Below are positions 14,555 to 23,300 of a stretch of 64,000 bases of DNA, one piece after another. The stretch's first letter is position 1, and the number at the start of each line of letters is the position of its first letter. The notes beneath the pieces are model-generated. The model searched no databases. It was not told the origin of the DNA and saw only the letters and a program-made list of their open reading frames with translations. Location of the stretch: positions 1 to 64,000 of the IMG/VR virus record IMGVR_UViG_3300044695_003432, one strand, 5' to 3'. A program made the translations under genes and the position numbers. The stretch comes from a virus.

Positions 14555-14815
14555 TTAGCGGGACTTCACAAACTCAATCGCACGCCCAGCGGCATCCAGT
14601 GTTCTTGGCATGACAGCGCATCCGGCCCGGTAGACGACAGCGCGGGCGCGGTTCTCATCGTCACAAACCCTCATCGTGTCGGCGTCCGCATCGGGCGGGT
14701 AGTCCAGCACGTCGGCGGAATGTCCGTGGAGATAGTCCAGCACGTCACGCACCGACCAACCGACAATTACGCGCGCGTCGTCCAACATGTTCCCGGCGAC
14801 AGTATTTACGCTCAT
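14555..14815 (-). CDS. Hypothetical protein
   Basis: 86 residues (MSVNTVAGNMLDDARVIVGWS...), with an acidic middle (DYPPDADADTMRVCDDEN). Flanked by spacers; the downstream spacer 14430-14554 holds two AGTGACACGGCG copies. Unknown. Confidence 0.6.
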   Translation of the reverse strand: MSVNTVAGNMLDDARVIVGWSVRDVLDYLHGHSADVLDYPPDADADTMRVCDDENRARAVVYRAGCAVMPRTLDAAGRAIEFVKSR

Positions 14816-14898
14816 CGTTTACACTCCATTCGTTGCGGCGAACGTGCTCCGGCGGAGCACAAGCGACGCGCGGGCCTTTCGACCGGCGCGGCGGAGGG

Positions 14899-15228
14899 TT
14901 ACTGCCCGTGTCGGCACCCGATCTGCCCACACTCTGAGCAGTAGTCGCCGCGCTTGATAGCCTTCAACTCATCGCGGTCGCAAGCCTCTAGGTGATCGTC
15001 TCCGACCATGCAGACGACCACGCGACCAGTGGGCGCGAAGTCCACGCCCAACGATTCTCCGTCGTCGTCGAAGGATTCGGTCTGTTCGATTTCATCCCCG
15101 CAGACATACCACGCGACAGACAGAGAACCTCGCCGGTATCGTCCGTCGTCGTCGTTCTCGACGTACAGACCATCGCGCCCAAAGGTGTAAGCCTCAGTAC
15201 CGTCGTCCAGTGTGATCGCGCGTCCCAT
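14899..15228 (-). CDS. Hypothetical protein with C-terminal Cys/His cluster
   Basis: 109 residues from ATG 15228. Beta-rich, acidic (TLDDGTEAYTFGRDGLYVENDDD), ending in YCSECGQIGCRHGQ, a likely zinc site. The small phage B protein at 47688-47945 also combines acidic stretches with a CxxC motif. Unknown function. Confidence 0.65.
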   Translation of the reverse strand: MGRAITLDDGTEAYTFGRDGLYVENDDDGRYRRGSLSVAWYVCGDEIEQTESFDDDGESLGVDFAPTGRVVVCMVGDDHLEACDRDELKAIKRGDYCSECGQIGCRHGQ

Positions 15229-15308
15229 GTTCGATTCTCCATTCCCTCTTGCGGAGGGGTCGCGGTATTGCGAAGCGTTCCGCGCCGGGTTAGCGGGGCG
15301 GAACGGGT

Positions 15309-15521
15309 TTATCGTTCGATAGACTGCAAACACCGCATCGCGGCTTGGCGCGTCGCGTTCGATTTGAGGTACTCGGCGCGAGTGAACTCGACGTTTCGGA
15401 ACTTACCCGACGGCGTTCGCTCGGCGGTGCATATCTCCGCACCATCGCTCGGGCGAACCACAATGACGTACTCGGCGTCGGCCACGTTTCCCGATCGGAT
15501 AGTAAATCCAGCGTTTGCCAT
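15309..15521 (-). CDS. First early gene, hypothetical
   Basis: 70 residues from ATG 15521 behind GGAGGAT. Short beta strands (AEYVIVVRPSDGAEICTAER) then a helix (TRAEYLKSNATRQAAMRCL). First gene after the early promoter at 15.57 kb. Unknown function, perhaps host takeover. Confidence 0.65.
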   Translation of the reverse strand: MANAGFTIRSGNVADAEYVIVVRPSDGAEICTAERTPSGKFRNVEFTRAEYLKSNATRQAAMRCLQSIER

Positions 15522-15562
15522 GCGCGATCCTCCATGCGTCGAGCGACATGCCCGACACAATG

Positions 15563-15614
15563 ATTATCGCGTGCACCGATGCTATTGCAACACTTGTTCT
15601 AGAATATTCTAGAA
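15563..15614 (-). promoter_or_regulatory. Early leftward promoter with double-palindrome operator
   Basis: TTGCAA (15585-15590) and GATAAT (15563-15568) with a 16-base spacer on the minus strand. Just upstream is the perfect 18-bp palindrome TTCTAGAATATTCTAGAA (15597-15614), two self-complementary TTCTAGAA units. A related GTTCTAGGAC lies by the promoter next to the repressor gene, so this is probably an operator for that repressor. Confidence 0.65.
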
Positions 15615-16598
15615 GATCGCTGACAAGTCGTGAAATGGCAAGGGTTATCGGTTCGGGTATCGAACCGCTTTCGACGCGGTTTCGTCGTCGCTCACCCGAA
15701 CGCCAGCACGCGCGACCACTCGCAAGCCTGAGCAAGCGCGACCAACGGGCACGCACCAGCGACACGCACGCGGCCTACCGACGCGACGTAGCACGCACCC
15801 ACCTGGACTACGCCCACACTCTCAGGATGCTTTGGGAGCGGTTTACGCTCGCTCTCAGGCATCCGGCACGGCAGCACCCACGGCACGGGCACCCGATCAG
15901 CAGCCACGCCCCATATGGCATCCTGTGACGTGAGAGAAAAACACTGAGAGAGGGTCGTTTGGTCAGTGGTAGAAAAACACTGGTGAGAGGTCGAACCACT
16001 CACGCACTCGCCCACCATCGCACGCCGGCCCGTCGCTTTCATGTCGCTTTCATCCCTGTCTAGGCACGCTCTCACGCTGTCCGGTAGCGATCAACACACT
16101 CACGCACACATTCGCACGCCAAGTCCAGCATTCGCCGACACTTGCACATGCTTGGTGGAAGCATTGCATCGTCGTCCAGCGTCGTCGCACGTTACGCAAC
16201 ACGTTACGCAACCGCACACGACCAGGCCACTGGGGGGCTGCCCGCGCGTCTCAACTCAACCTTCCCCTCACGTTTTCCGCCATCACTTTTCGGGGGGCAT
16301 CTGCAACCCCGGTGGCTTCCGCGTCCACGGCTCTCGGTGCGGTTTCTGCGTGGGGACGTGGTAATGGGCGTCGCGGTCCTTGTCGTTGCGGTCGCGTTGC
16401 TGTTGGACGTTGAGTTCACGTCGCAACTGGAGTGCGCGCGCTACTGCTCGGTCGTGGGCGTTCATTTCCATCTGGGCGCAACAAAAGAGATACATGATTG
16501 TACGTAGGCAACTTAACGGTTAGCAACAACTAACCGACCAATCTGGACGAGATTCTTTGGGTGCCTGTACGGGTTGAAAAGGGTTGACGGGCTACAAG
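15615..16598. other. Non-coding region between late and early genes
   Basis: About 1 kb without a convincing gene on either strand; the frames here have no ribosome sites or family resemblance. It holds a CGGTTCG-GGTAT-CGAACCG hairpin (about 15644-15665), a 12-base direct repeat AGAAAAACACTG (15935-15946 and 15971-15982) and a tandem 12-mer ACGTTACGCAAC (16189-16200, 16201-16212). It lies after terminase and before the first early promoter, where T7-like genomes have their ends, so the packaging or terminal site is probably here. Confidence 0.6.
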
Positions 16599-18356
16599 TT
16601 AGTGAGCGGTAAACCTGCTGACGTTCTTGGCGTACTTCCGCTGGATGCGTTCCCGCCATTCCCTCATCTCGTCGGATTCGACGCTGCTCGGGTCTTTGGG
16701 GGCGGCGGCGTAGGTGTACTTCCACGCTGAGAGGCACCCGGCGAGGGCGTCCACGATGTCGTCGTGTTCGAGGCAACCACGGTCGCTGGAGAGGCGGGAC
16801 ACTTGGGTCTGGAACTCGGGGTTCCCCGCGATGGTGGTGGGGATGACAATGCGGCGCATGGACAGAATCGGTTCGATCGTGTCGATGATGCGGCGTTCCT
16901 TGTGGCCCTGGGCGGACGTGACGGGGATGGTGGTGACGAGGCAGGCGAAACCCCGTGGTTTGTCCGGGCGTTCGTTGGGGCGGCAGAGGAGGCGGTTGAC
17001 GTGGATTTCGAGGGCAGCGCGGTAGGCGTCGCCACCGAAGTTGCGTTCGATGGTGATTTCGCTGGTATTCGTCTCGTAAGCGATCCTGGCGAGCGTGGAG
17101 AGGTTCTCTGACGTGGCACCACCTTGGAGGCCACCCAGACGCCGGAGCCAGTAGAAGCCATTCAGGTGGCTTACAACGGCATAGCCGGTCTTGTCCTTGC
17201 CGGTGCCTGCCGGGTCAATGTGCATTTTCGTCCCGGTAAAGGGGGCGAACTGCGTGGCGGTGACGTGGATGGGGGCGTAGAAGCGGTCTTGGCCGAAGCC
17301 TGCACACTCGATCCCCTCGACGGCGGTGCTGCCGAGGTTGTTGCGGGTGCCCCACGAGAGGCTGATGGGGGCTTCGTCGCCGTCACAGTCGTAGACGATG
17401 AAGTTGGAGAGCTTGAGGGGGTAGCGGTCGGCGTCGCCAAGGGTGCGGACAAGCTGGCACTCGCGGAGCCAATCGGACCGGAGGCGACGGCGGATCGCCA
17501 CGTCCTCGGGCTTGAAGCGTTTGGGGAAGAGGCAATCGCCGGGCTTGTAGACGCCCTCGTCAATCCGCTTGCTGACTAGGGGGGCAAGGCGGAAAGTCTG
17601 CTCGTCGGGCAGGGGGGCGCAGAGGGGATAGGCGTAGATCGGGTGCCCCTCCTTCTCCATCTTGCGGGCGATGGTTTCTTCATGCTTGGGGGTCAGCGTG
17701 AAGATAATTTCTGTCGGGTCACGGGAGCCGCCGTCAGCCTCGGGGATGGACGGGTACAGCCAGTGGATGAACTCGGCACACTGGTTATGCAGACGTTCGC
17801 GGGCCTCGAAGGTGATGGTGTTGGCCTTCGTCTCCACGTCGTCGGCGATGACGGTGTGGGCGCGGTTGTTCTCAAGGTTGCCGCCCACGCCGATCGCGGT
17901 GATGGACGCCTGACGGTCGTGGGTGGATGGGCCAACGTCGAAGGACCGCACGTTGTCACGCCGTCCGGGGGTGGGGCGTAGGTGGCGAAGGAACCAAACG
18001 GTGTCGAGCCAACTGCGGATGAGTAGGGAGGTCTTGAGTGCGGTCGTCTCGGACTTACAGGCGATGACGATCTTGCGGCAGGGGTCGCGGAGTAGACGCC
18101 ACACGGCAACGGCGGCGATGAGGTAGGTCTTGCCAAGGCCGCGCGTGCCGAGAATGACCTTGATGGTTTCGGCGGCGTTGGTGGCGTTGGCGACTAGGTC
18201 CAACTCGAACTCGGACAGCGGGGCGCGGCCCGTGCCGTCCTCTTGCTCGGAGCCGATTTCCAACCACAACTCGCGGACGAAGAACTGGATGTCCTCGTCG
18301 AGTTTGAGGAAGTAGACCTGCTGCTCGTCAGTCAGGCCGGGCGGGATGAATGGCAT
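16599..18356 (-). CDS. Terminase large subunit (phage A)
   Basis: 585 residues, T7 gp19-like. ATPase Walker A GTRGLGKT near residues 70-77, a Walker B-like ADDVETK, and the RNase H-like nuclease start MHIDPAGTGKDKTGYAVV near residue 390, ending with a late catalytic Asp in EHDDIVDALAGC. It cuts and pumps concatemeric DNA into proheads. Last gene of the late operon. Confidence 0.93.
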   Translation of the reverse strand: MPFIPPGLTDEQQVYFLKLDEDIQFFVRELWLEIGSEQEDGTGRAPLSEFELDLVANATNAAETIKVILGTRGLGKTYLIAAVAVWRLLRDPCRKIVIACKSETTALKTSLLIRSWLDTVWFLRHLRPTPGRRDNVRSFDVGPSTHDRQASITAIGVGGNLENNRAHTVIADDVETKANTITFEARERLHNQCAEFIHWLYPSIPEADGGSRDPTEIIFTLTPKHEETIARKMEKEGHPIYAYPLCAPLPDEQTFRLAPLVSKRIDEGVYKPGDCLFPKRFKPEDVAIRRRLRSDWLRECQLVRTLGDADRYPLKLSNFIVYDCDGDEAPISLSWGTRNNLGSTAVEGIECAGFGQDRFYAPIHVTATQFAPFTGTKMHIDPAGTGKDKTGYAVVSHLNGFYWLRRLGGLQGGATSENLSTLARIAYETNTSEITIERNFGGDAYRAALEIHVNRLLCRPNERPDKPRGFACLVTTIPVTSAQGHKERRIIDTIEPILSMRRIVIPTTIAGNPEFQTQVSRLSSDRGCLEHDDIVDALAGCLSAWKYTYAAAPKDPSSVESDEMREWRERIQRKYAKNVSRFTAH

Positions 18357-18362
18357 GGTTCG

Positions 18363-18455
18363 TTACGGGGTGCCTAGCAGGAGCATGTCAGCGGCCCACG
18401 GGAATGGGTTGTCCTTAGCAATGTCAGCAATCTCGTCGTCGGGCGTTTCATGCAC
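18363..18455 (-). CDS. Possible 30-residue peptide
   Basis: A GTG start after GGGGGTAA gives HETPDDEIADIAKDNPFPWA then ADMLLLGTP. It fills the gap between the phosphoesterase and terminase. Short and without homologue in view, so weakly supported. Confidence 0.3.
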   Translation of the reverse strand: MHETPDDEIADIAKDNPFPWAADMLLLGTP

Positions 18456-18469
18456 GCTTACCCCCACGG

Positions 18470-19240
18470 CTAGCGGATGATTTCGTACTGAACGCGAGGC
18501 AGTTCGTTCCCCCACTGGCGGATCAGGCTCAACGCCGTCCCCCATGTCGAGGTGTTGTCTTTCGTGGCGTACCGGGGCTTGGCAGGTCCAAGGTGGCCGG
18601 GGTTGAACATCCACTGCGTGCCGCGTGTGGCGGCGGTGATTTCGACGGGCTGGGGCACAACGACGGTGTGGGTGTGGCCCCGCACGGTGAGAAGGTTGCG
18701 GGGACCGCCCAGGAGCGACCACATCCGCAAGCCTTCAAGACGGTCGGAACCGCGCCCGCTGCCTGCCCCGTGGAAGAAGGCGGCGTTTCCGATTCGGAGG
18801 ATGCCGCGTCGGTCGAGCAAGTAGGGTCGGCGTCGCCAGCGTGCGAATGAAGCGTGCCATTCGGTGTTCTCCGGTCGGATGACTAGATCGCGGGCGATCG
18901 CCTTCGGGTTGGTTGGGTCGATGCGGTACTCGTGGTTGCCGTCCATCCAGTGCCACTGGACGCGGCTGGACCGCTTGCCAAGGGCTTTCTGCAACTGGTC
19001 CGACTGACGGGCCATGCAGCGGTACTCGCTGTAGGCGTCAGCCGCTTCGCTGCGTGGATGCTCCGACGCCCACGAGTAGTCGCCCCAGTCGCCGATGTTG
19101 ACGACGTGGGTGATGTCGTTTCGGTGGCGTCCGGCAAGGTCGAGAACCTTCGACCAGTGCGTATCGCTCGTGAAATGGGCGTGAACGTCTGTGATGGGCA
19201 GGATGCAAATACCCGCCCGTCCGCGTGGCGTGAGGATCAA
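18470..19240 (-). CDS. Calcineurin-like metallophosphoesterase
   Basis: 256 residues with all metal motifs in order: DVHAH (18-22), GDWGD (about 49-53), GNHEYR (about 98), and GHTHTVVV (about 192). The fold uses two metal ions to cleave phosphoesters; the substrate cannot be told. Encoded between the TIM-barrel protein and TerL; phage B has no counterpart at this spot. It may process DNA or a nucleotide during late infection. Confidence 0.85.
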   Translation of the reverse strand: MILTPRGRAGICILPITDVHAHFTSDTHWSKVLDLAGRHRNDITHVVNIGDWGDYSWASEHPRSEAADAYSEYRCMARQSDQLQKALGKRSSRVQWHWMDGNHEYRIDPTNPKAIARDLVIRPENTEWHASFARWRRRPYLLDRRGILRIGNAAFFHGAGSGRGSDRLEGLRMWSLLGGPRNLLTVRGHTHTVVVPQPVEITAATRGTQWMFNPGHLGPAKPRYATKDNTSTWGTALSLIRQWGNELPRVQYEIIR

Positions 19241-20043
19241 TCGTTGCTTCCCTTACCCACCCGCGATGCAATGTCCATGTACGGCTGGAGCGTGCGGACC
19301 TTCTCAGGCCCGGAGTACCACGCGACCACGCCGTCGCAGCCTTGCGCCTGCAACCAAAGGAACTGGTTCTTCCAGAACGTCGGGCTGATCTGGCCGTAGC
19401 CAGCCGACGGGTGAATCTGAGGACAGACGAACGGGATGATCGGGATGCCGATGCCGTAGGCGTGCGCCAGTCGGCGACACTCCCGAATCTGCCACGAGGC
19501 GAAGTCTTTCCAGTGCTGCTCGTTGGTCGAGTTGACGTAGAGGCTGGGCGCAAGGAAGTCGAGCGATTCAAGAAGTTCCAGCGCGAGGTAGTCGTTGGCG
19601 ATGCGGATGCGACGCAGTTCCATCTGGTCGTTGAGGATGACCGCGTTGAAGGCGTTGTAGCCTGTCGGCAAAATGCCGTACAAGCCCACGGGGGCGTTGT
19701 TGGCACCGGAGCGAACGTCGTTGATCGCGTCGCGGGTGAACGCCAGGTCCGGCGTGATGTCGCGTGCGGTGTCAAGGCGAATGTCAGAACGGAGCGGGCG
19801 GTGAGGCTCGCCGAGGCGGTCGGACTTGCTTTCGATGTTGACGACAACCAACGCGCCGGGCGACAGTGACGGCCACTTGCGGGCCTCTGCCGAGTCGTAG
19901 CGGGAGAGGTCGCGCGCCCCGCCCGTGTTGGGCTTCTCGGCGTAGAACCGCTGCCCGTCCACCAGAACGTCGTGGCACCCGTCGATGGGCTTCCGGGGGA
20001 GGAAGGGACGATCGACGGGGTAGAGGCAGTCGTAGATTTTCAT
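19237..20043 (-). CDS. TIM-barrel hydrolase-like late protein
   Basis: 268 residues. Repeating strand-helix pattern with LVVVNIESKSD, ANDYLALELLESLDFLAPS, GIPIIPFVCPQIHPS and DGVVAWYS, resembling glycoside-hydrolase barrels. It lines up in position and motifs (ANDY, NEQW, FVCPQ/LLSPQYHP) with the phage B protein at 50775-51728. Both sit next to small terminase in the lysis/packaging module, so a cell-wall or capsule glycosidase (endolysin) is a fair guess. No catalytic pair is proven. Confidence 0.5.
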   Translation of the reverse strand: MKIYDCLYPVDRPFLPRKPIDGCHDVLVDGQRFYAEKPNTGGARDLSRYDSAEARKWPSLSPGALVVVNIESKSDRLGEPHRPLRSDIRLDTARDITPDLAFTRDAINDVRSGANNAPVGLYGILPTGYNAFNAVILNDQMELRRIRIANDYLALELLESLDFLAPSLYVNSTNEQHWKDFASWQIRECRRLAHAYGIGIPIIPFVCPQIHPSAGYGQISPTFWKNQFLWLQAQGCDGVVAWYSGPEKVRTLQPYMDIASRVGKGSND

Positions 20044-20330
20044 TCGGCGAAGTCCTCGATGGGCTTGGACAGCGCGCCGTCCGTGCCGGTGAGTTTGAGG
20101 TGCTTGTTGACACGCTCGGTCAACTTCCCGGCAGGGGTGTTGTGGACCGGAACGTCGGACACCCCCAGCCGCTTGGCCTCCTCAAGGATGACCTTGAGCA
20201 TCGCGGGGGTAGGGCAGACGCGGATAATCTCGCCGGTCTTCTGGTCGAGCATCTGCTGCCCGTTGTCCAGCACGTCGAGCATCCACTTGTGCGCGCCATC
20301 GGCGAGCTTTTGGCGGGTGTCGTTGCTCAT
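20040..20330 (-). CDS. Terminase small subunit-like protein (phage A)
   Basis: 96 residues, helical, with WMLDVLDNGQQMLDQKTGEI and a PTPAMLKVILEEAKRLG segment seen in T7-type small terminases (gp18). It should recognise the packaging site and regulate TerL. Four-base overlaps with both neighbours. Confidence 0.7.
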   Translation of the reverse strand: MSNDTRQKLADGAHKWMLDVLDNGQQMLDQKTGEIIRVCPTPAMLKVILEEAKRLGVSDVPVHNTPAGKLTERVNKHLKLTGTDGALSKPIEDFAE

Positions 20331-23300
20331 TCCTTGGGCTTCTCCGGCAAGTTGAGAACATTGCGGGCGAAATACTCGACGCCCTTGGTCAGCGGCTCGT
20401 ACTGGAAGAAGAAGGGGACGCCGCGCGTTGCGGCCATCACGTCCTGTACCGAAATGTCCTCGTCCTCAACGAACGGGCGGCGGATGAGTTTGCCCATTGC
20501 GGGGATTGAGCGGTTGGCAAAGTCCATAACGGGAACCGAGCCAAGTCCGCCGCCTTGGATGCCTGACGCGCGGCCCGGCGCGAACACCGGATCGGCACCA
20601 ACGAAACCAGCCGCACCGTCAACCACCATCGGAATCACTGACGAATAGGACGTGCGACCAATCGCCATCGTCCACGCCTTGCCGTTGCCAAGACGTTCCT
20701 CGCGGTATTCCTCGGCGTCGGGGCGACCGAGCGACTTGAGGTACACCATCATGTTGTAGAGGACGTATGAGTAGATCGTGCCCGCCACAAAGCGTTGAGT
20801 AAGGCGAGCGGCGGCAACCGCCTTGTCGCCCTCCATGAACGAGAACGCGGCACGGCCCCACTTGGCGTCGCCCGCGAACAGCATGAAGTCGCGGAACTGG
20901 AACAGGAACCGCCCGAGTTCGTTGTTGGACAACCACGAACGAGCCTCGCCCGTTGGGTTGGTAAAGCCCGCGTCAAGGGCGGACCACATGCCAGCCTCGA
21001 ACGTAGAGAACGCCTCGGCAGACCATTTGTCTTGATTGAGAACGAGGTACTTGCGGCCATTGCTGCCGGTGATCGACTCGACGTGCGGGCGTCCCGCAGA
21101 TGCAATCGTGTCCCACTGCGCGTCTGTCCAACCAAACTCGCGGAGCAGGGCAGCGTTGGGCTTCTTTCCGCTCAGAATCCACTCGCCGACGCGGTGCTGC
21201 ATCTCGTCGCCCATGACGCGATAGAAATAGTCCTGCGTCTGCTGCGCACCCGTGACGCGAGAGCCGAATCGACCAATAGAGGCAACGGCGTTCTCGGCTT
21301 TGCCAAGGGCGGCGTCAATGCCGCTGATCGGCGTTTCCATGACGTGCGTGCGTTCGGAAATCCACGACGCGCCACGGCCCGTCATAAACTCGAACATCCG
21401 CGCGTTCTTGTTCGAGAGCGTGCCGTCCGCGATGCGGTCGGTCAGCTCTGACACGGCGGGAACAACAGACTTTGCCGCCGTGCTGATGTCGGTTACGAGG
21501 TGGGTGATCGGCTCGCCCGCGTTGGTCATGGTGTAGTAGTGCGAAGAAAGCAGCGTGCTTCGGAGCGCGCTACGGGCCATGCGGCCCACGCGAACGAGGT
21601 AGTGGTACTTCGGATCGGTCACGCGAGGGATGCCCACGGCCATGCGGTACATGTCCTCGATGCGGGCGATTTCCCATTCAATCTGCGTGCTGGTCTGGCC
21701 CTGCTGCTTGCCGGTGTATTGCAGATACGCCTTGAGGTCGTCGAAGGTCTTGAGTTGGACCCCGTTCTCCTTCGACAGACGCCGCATGAGTTCCTTGTGA
21801 ACAACGCTGCCGTGGGCACGCCGAATCTGCTTCTTGCCAAGGGCGGCAATGTCGTTCTCTAGCAAGTCCTCGATGGCAAGTTTCTCGCCTCGCGCGGTGA
21901 CGTGGACGTAGGTTTCGTCGATGTCGATGCGGTCGCGGAGAGCGGTGGGCTTGCCCTTGTTCGCACGCCGAGCCTCAACGCGCTCGCGGAACAACTTGAC
22001 CAACGCTTCCTTCTCGCCCTGATCCGTCATCGTCTTGAGGACGACTTCGAGTTCGCCGTCCAGCATGTCAAGGCCAGGGTGCCGGTACTCGTGGCTTCCG
22101 CCGTTCTTGCGAATGTAACTGGCAACCATCGCGGCAATCTCGGGCGGATCGTCGGGGTTGGCGTTTTTGTACGCCTGTGCCAGAGCCTTGAGAACTTCGG
22201 CAGGGCCAATGTCCTTGTCGGCCTGACGCATCTTCCACTGAATCCACTCGCGTAGAACGTGGTTCTGCGTCTTGGTCGTGTCGGCACCTTCGAGGCCGTG
22301 CTTGAACATGACCGCCGCGCTCGGGTCGCTGGCACCCTTGCTGTACGCCTCGACGCCCTCCTTCATGCCGGGGATGTTCTCGTATTCGGCGTACTTGGGC
22401 GTTCCAAACCGACGCTTGGCCTTGGCAACCGCTTCCTTGAAATCGGTTTCGCTGAGTTGCCCGCCCTGCTTCTTGTGAATCTCGAAGGCGTTGAGCAACC
22501 GCGTCTGATACACGTTGTCCATGCCAGCCGAGTGATACTCGGCCCACTTGATACCAGCGGTCTTGACGCCGACCAGCTCGCCGGTGCGGGCGTTGACGCG
22601 GGCGAAGTCGAAGCCAAGCACGTTGGCGGCGATGCGGGCGATTGGATTTCTGCTCGCGCTCGCCACGACGTTCATCGCGCGGGCGGTCGTCCACTTGCGA
22701 AGGCCAGCCGCCCACGGCACTTCGTCGCCGATGTTGTGGACGATGAACATGCCCGCTTCGAGGTTGGGCAGTTTGGTCGTAGTGCCGGGATCGCCGACAA
22801 ACGCCGGGTCGTTGGCCGAAGCCGCACCCATCGCCGGAGCGGGCGGGTTGGCTGCATCGGCGAGAGCGTCGGTCGCGGCGGTCAGGCGGGCGTCGAATCG
22901 AGCGTTCTGATTTTGGGCGACAATCTCATCCGATGTCAACGCCTCCACGTCTGGCGGCAGGTCGTCGTCCACCGACTCGACCATCTCCAGCACGCCAGCA
23001 CGCTTGGCCTCCATCCGCTTGCGGGAGAAGGTGTAGCCGAACTCATTGGCAAACTTACGGGTGAAGTTGGCTTCGAGCGTGGCCTTCAACTCGTCCACAG
23101 TCAGGCCGAGCGTGTCGGCGAACAGTGGGTCAAGGTCGTCGGCATCCACAATGTCAACGCGGCGACCGTCCGTGACGGCCCGCTTGTTGGCAACGCGGGC
23201 GTCGCTCGCGTCAATCGCCTGTGCCTGCAACTCGGACGCACCGGGGAACAGGCGGTCGAGCGCGTCGATGCGGGCCTGCTCCTGCGCGTCGAGCTTCTGC

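Larger units (their letters stand above)
12021..14555. repeat. Six copies of CGCCGTGTCACT
   Basis: Exact 12-mers, all in the same orientation, at 12021-12032, 12132-12143, 12663-12674, 14310-14321, 14492-14503 and 14544-14555. A shorter form, TGTCACTCA, occurs near 13038. Two copies are inside genes and the rest lie between genes. On the minus strand the motif reads AGTGACACGGCG. At 12663 it sits in CCGT-GAGTGAC-ACGG and at 13038 in GGCT-GAGTGAC-AGCC, a 7-base loop on different 4-bp stems. Confidence 0.8.

Noticed and set aside
15515-16507. Short frames on both strands in the gap before terminase
   Set aside because: They overlap each other, have no good ribosome sites, are low in complexity, and the region has repeats typical of a control or packaging site.
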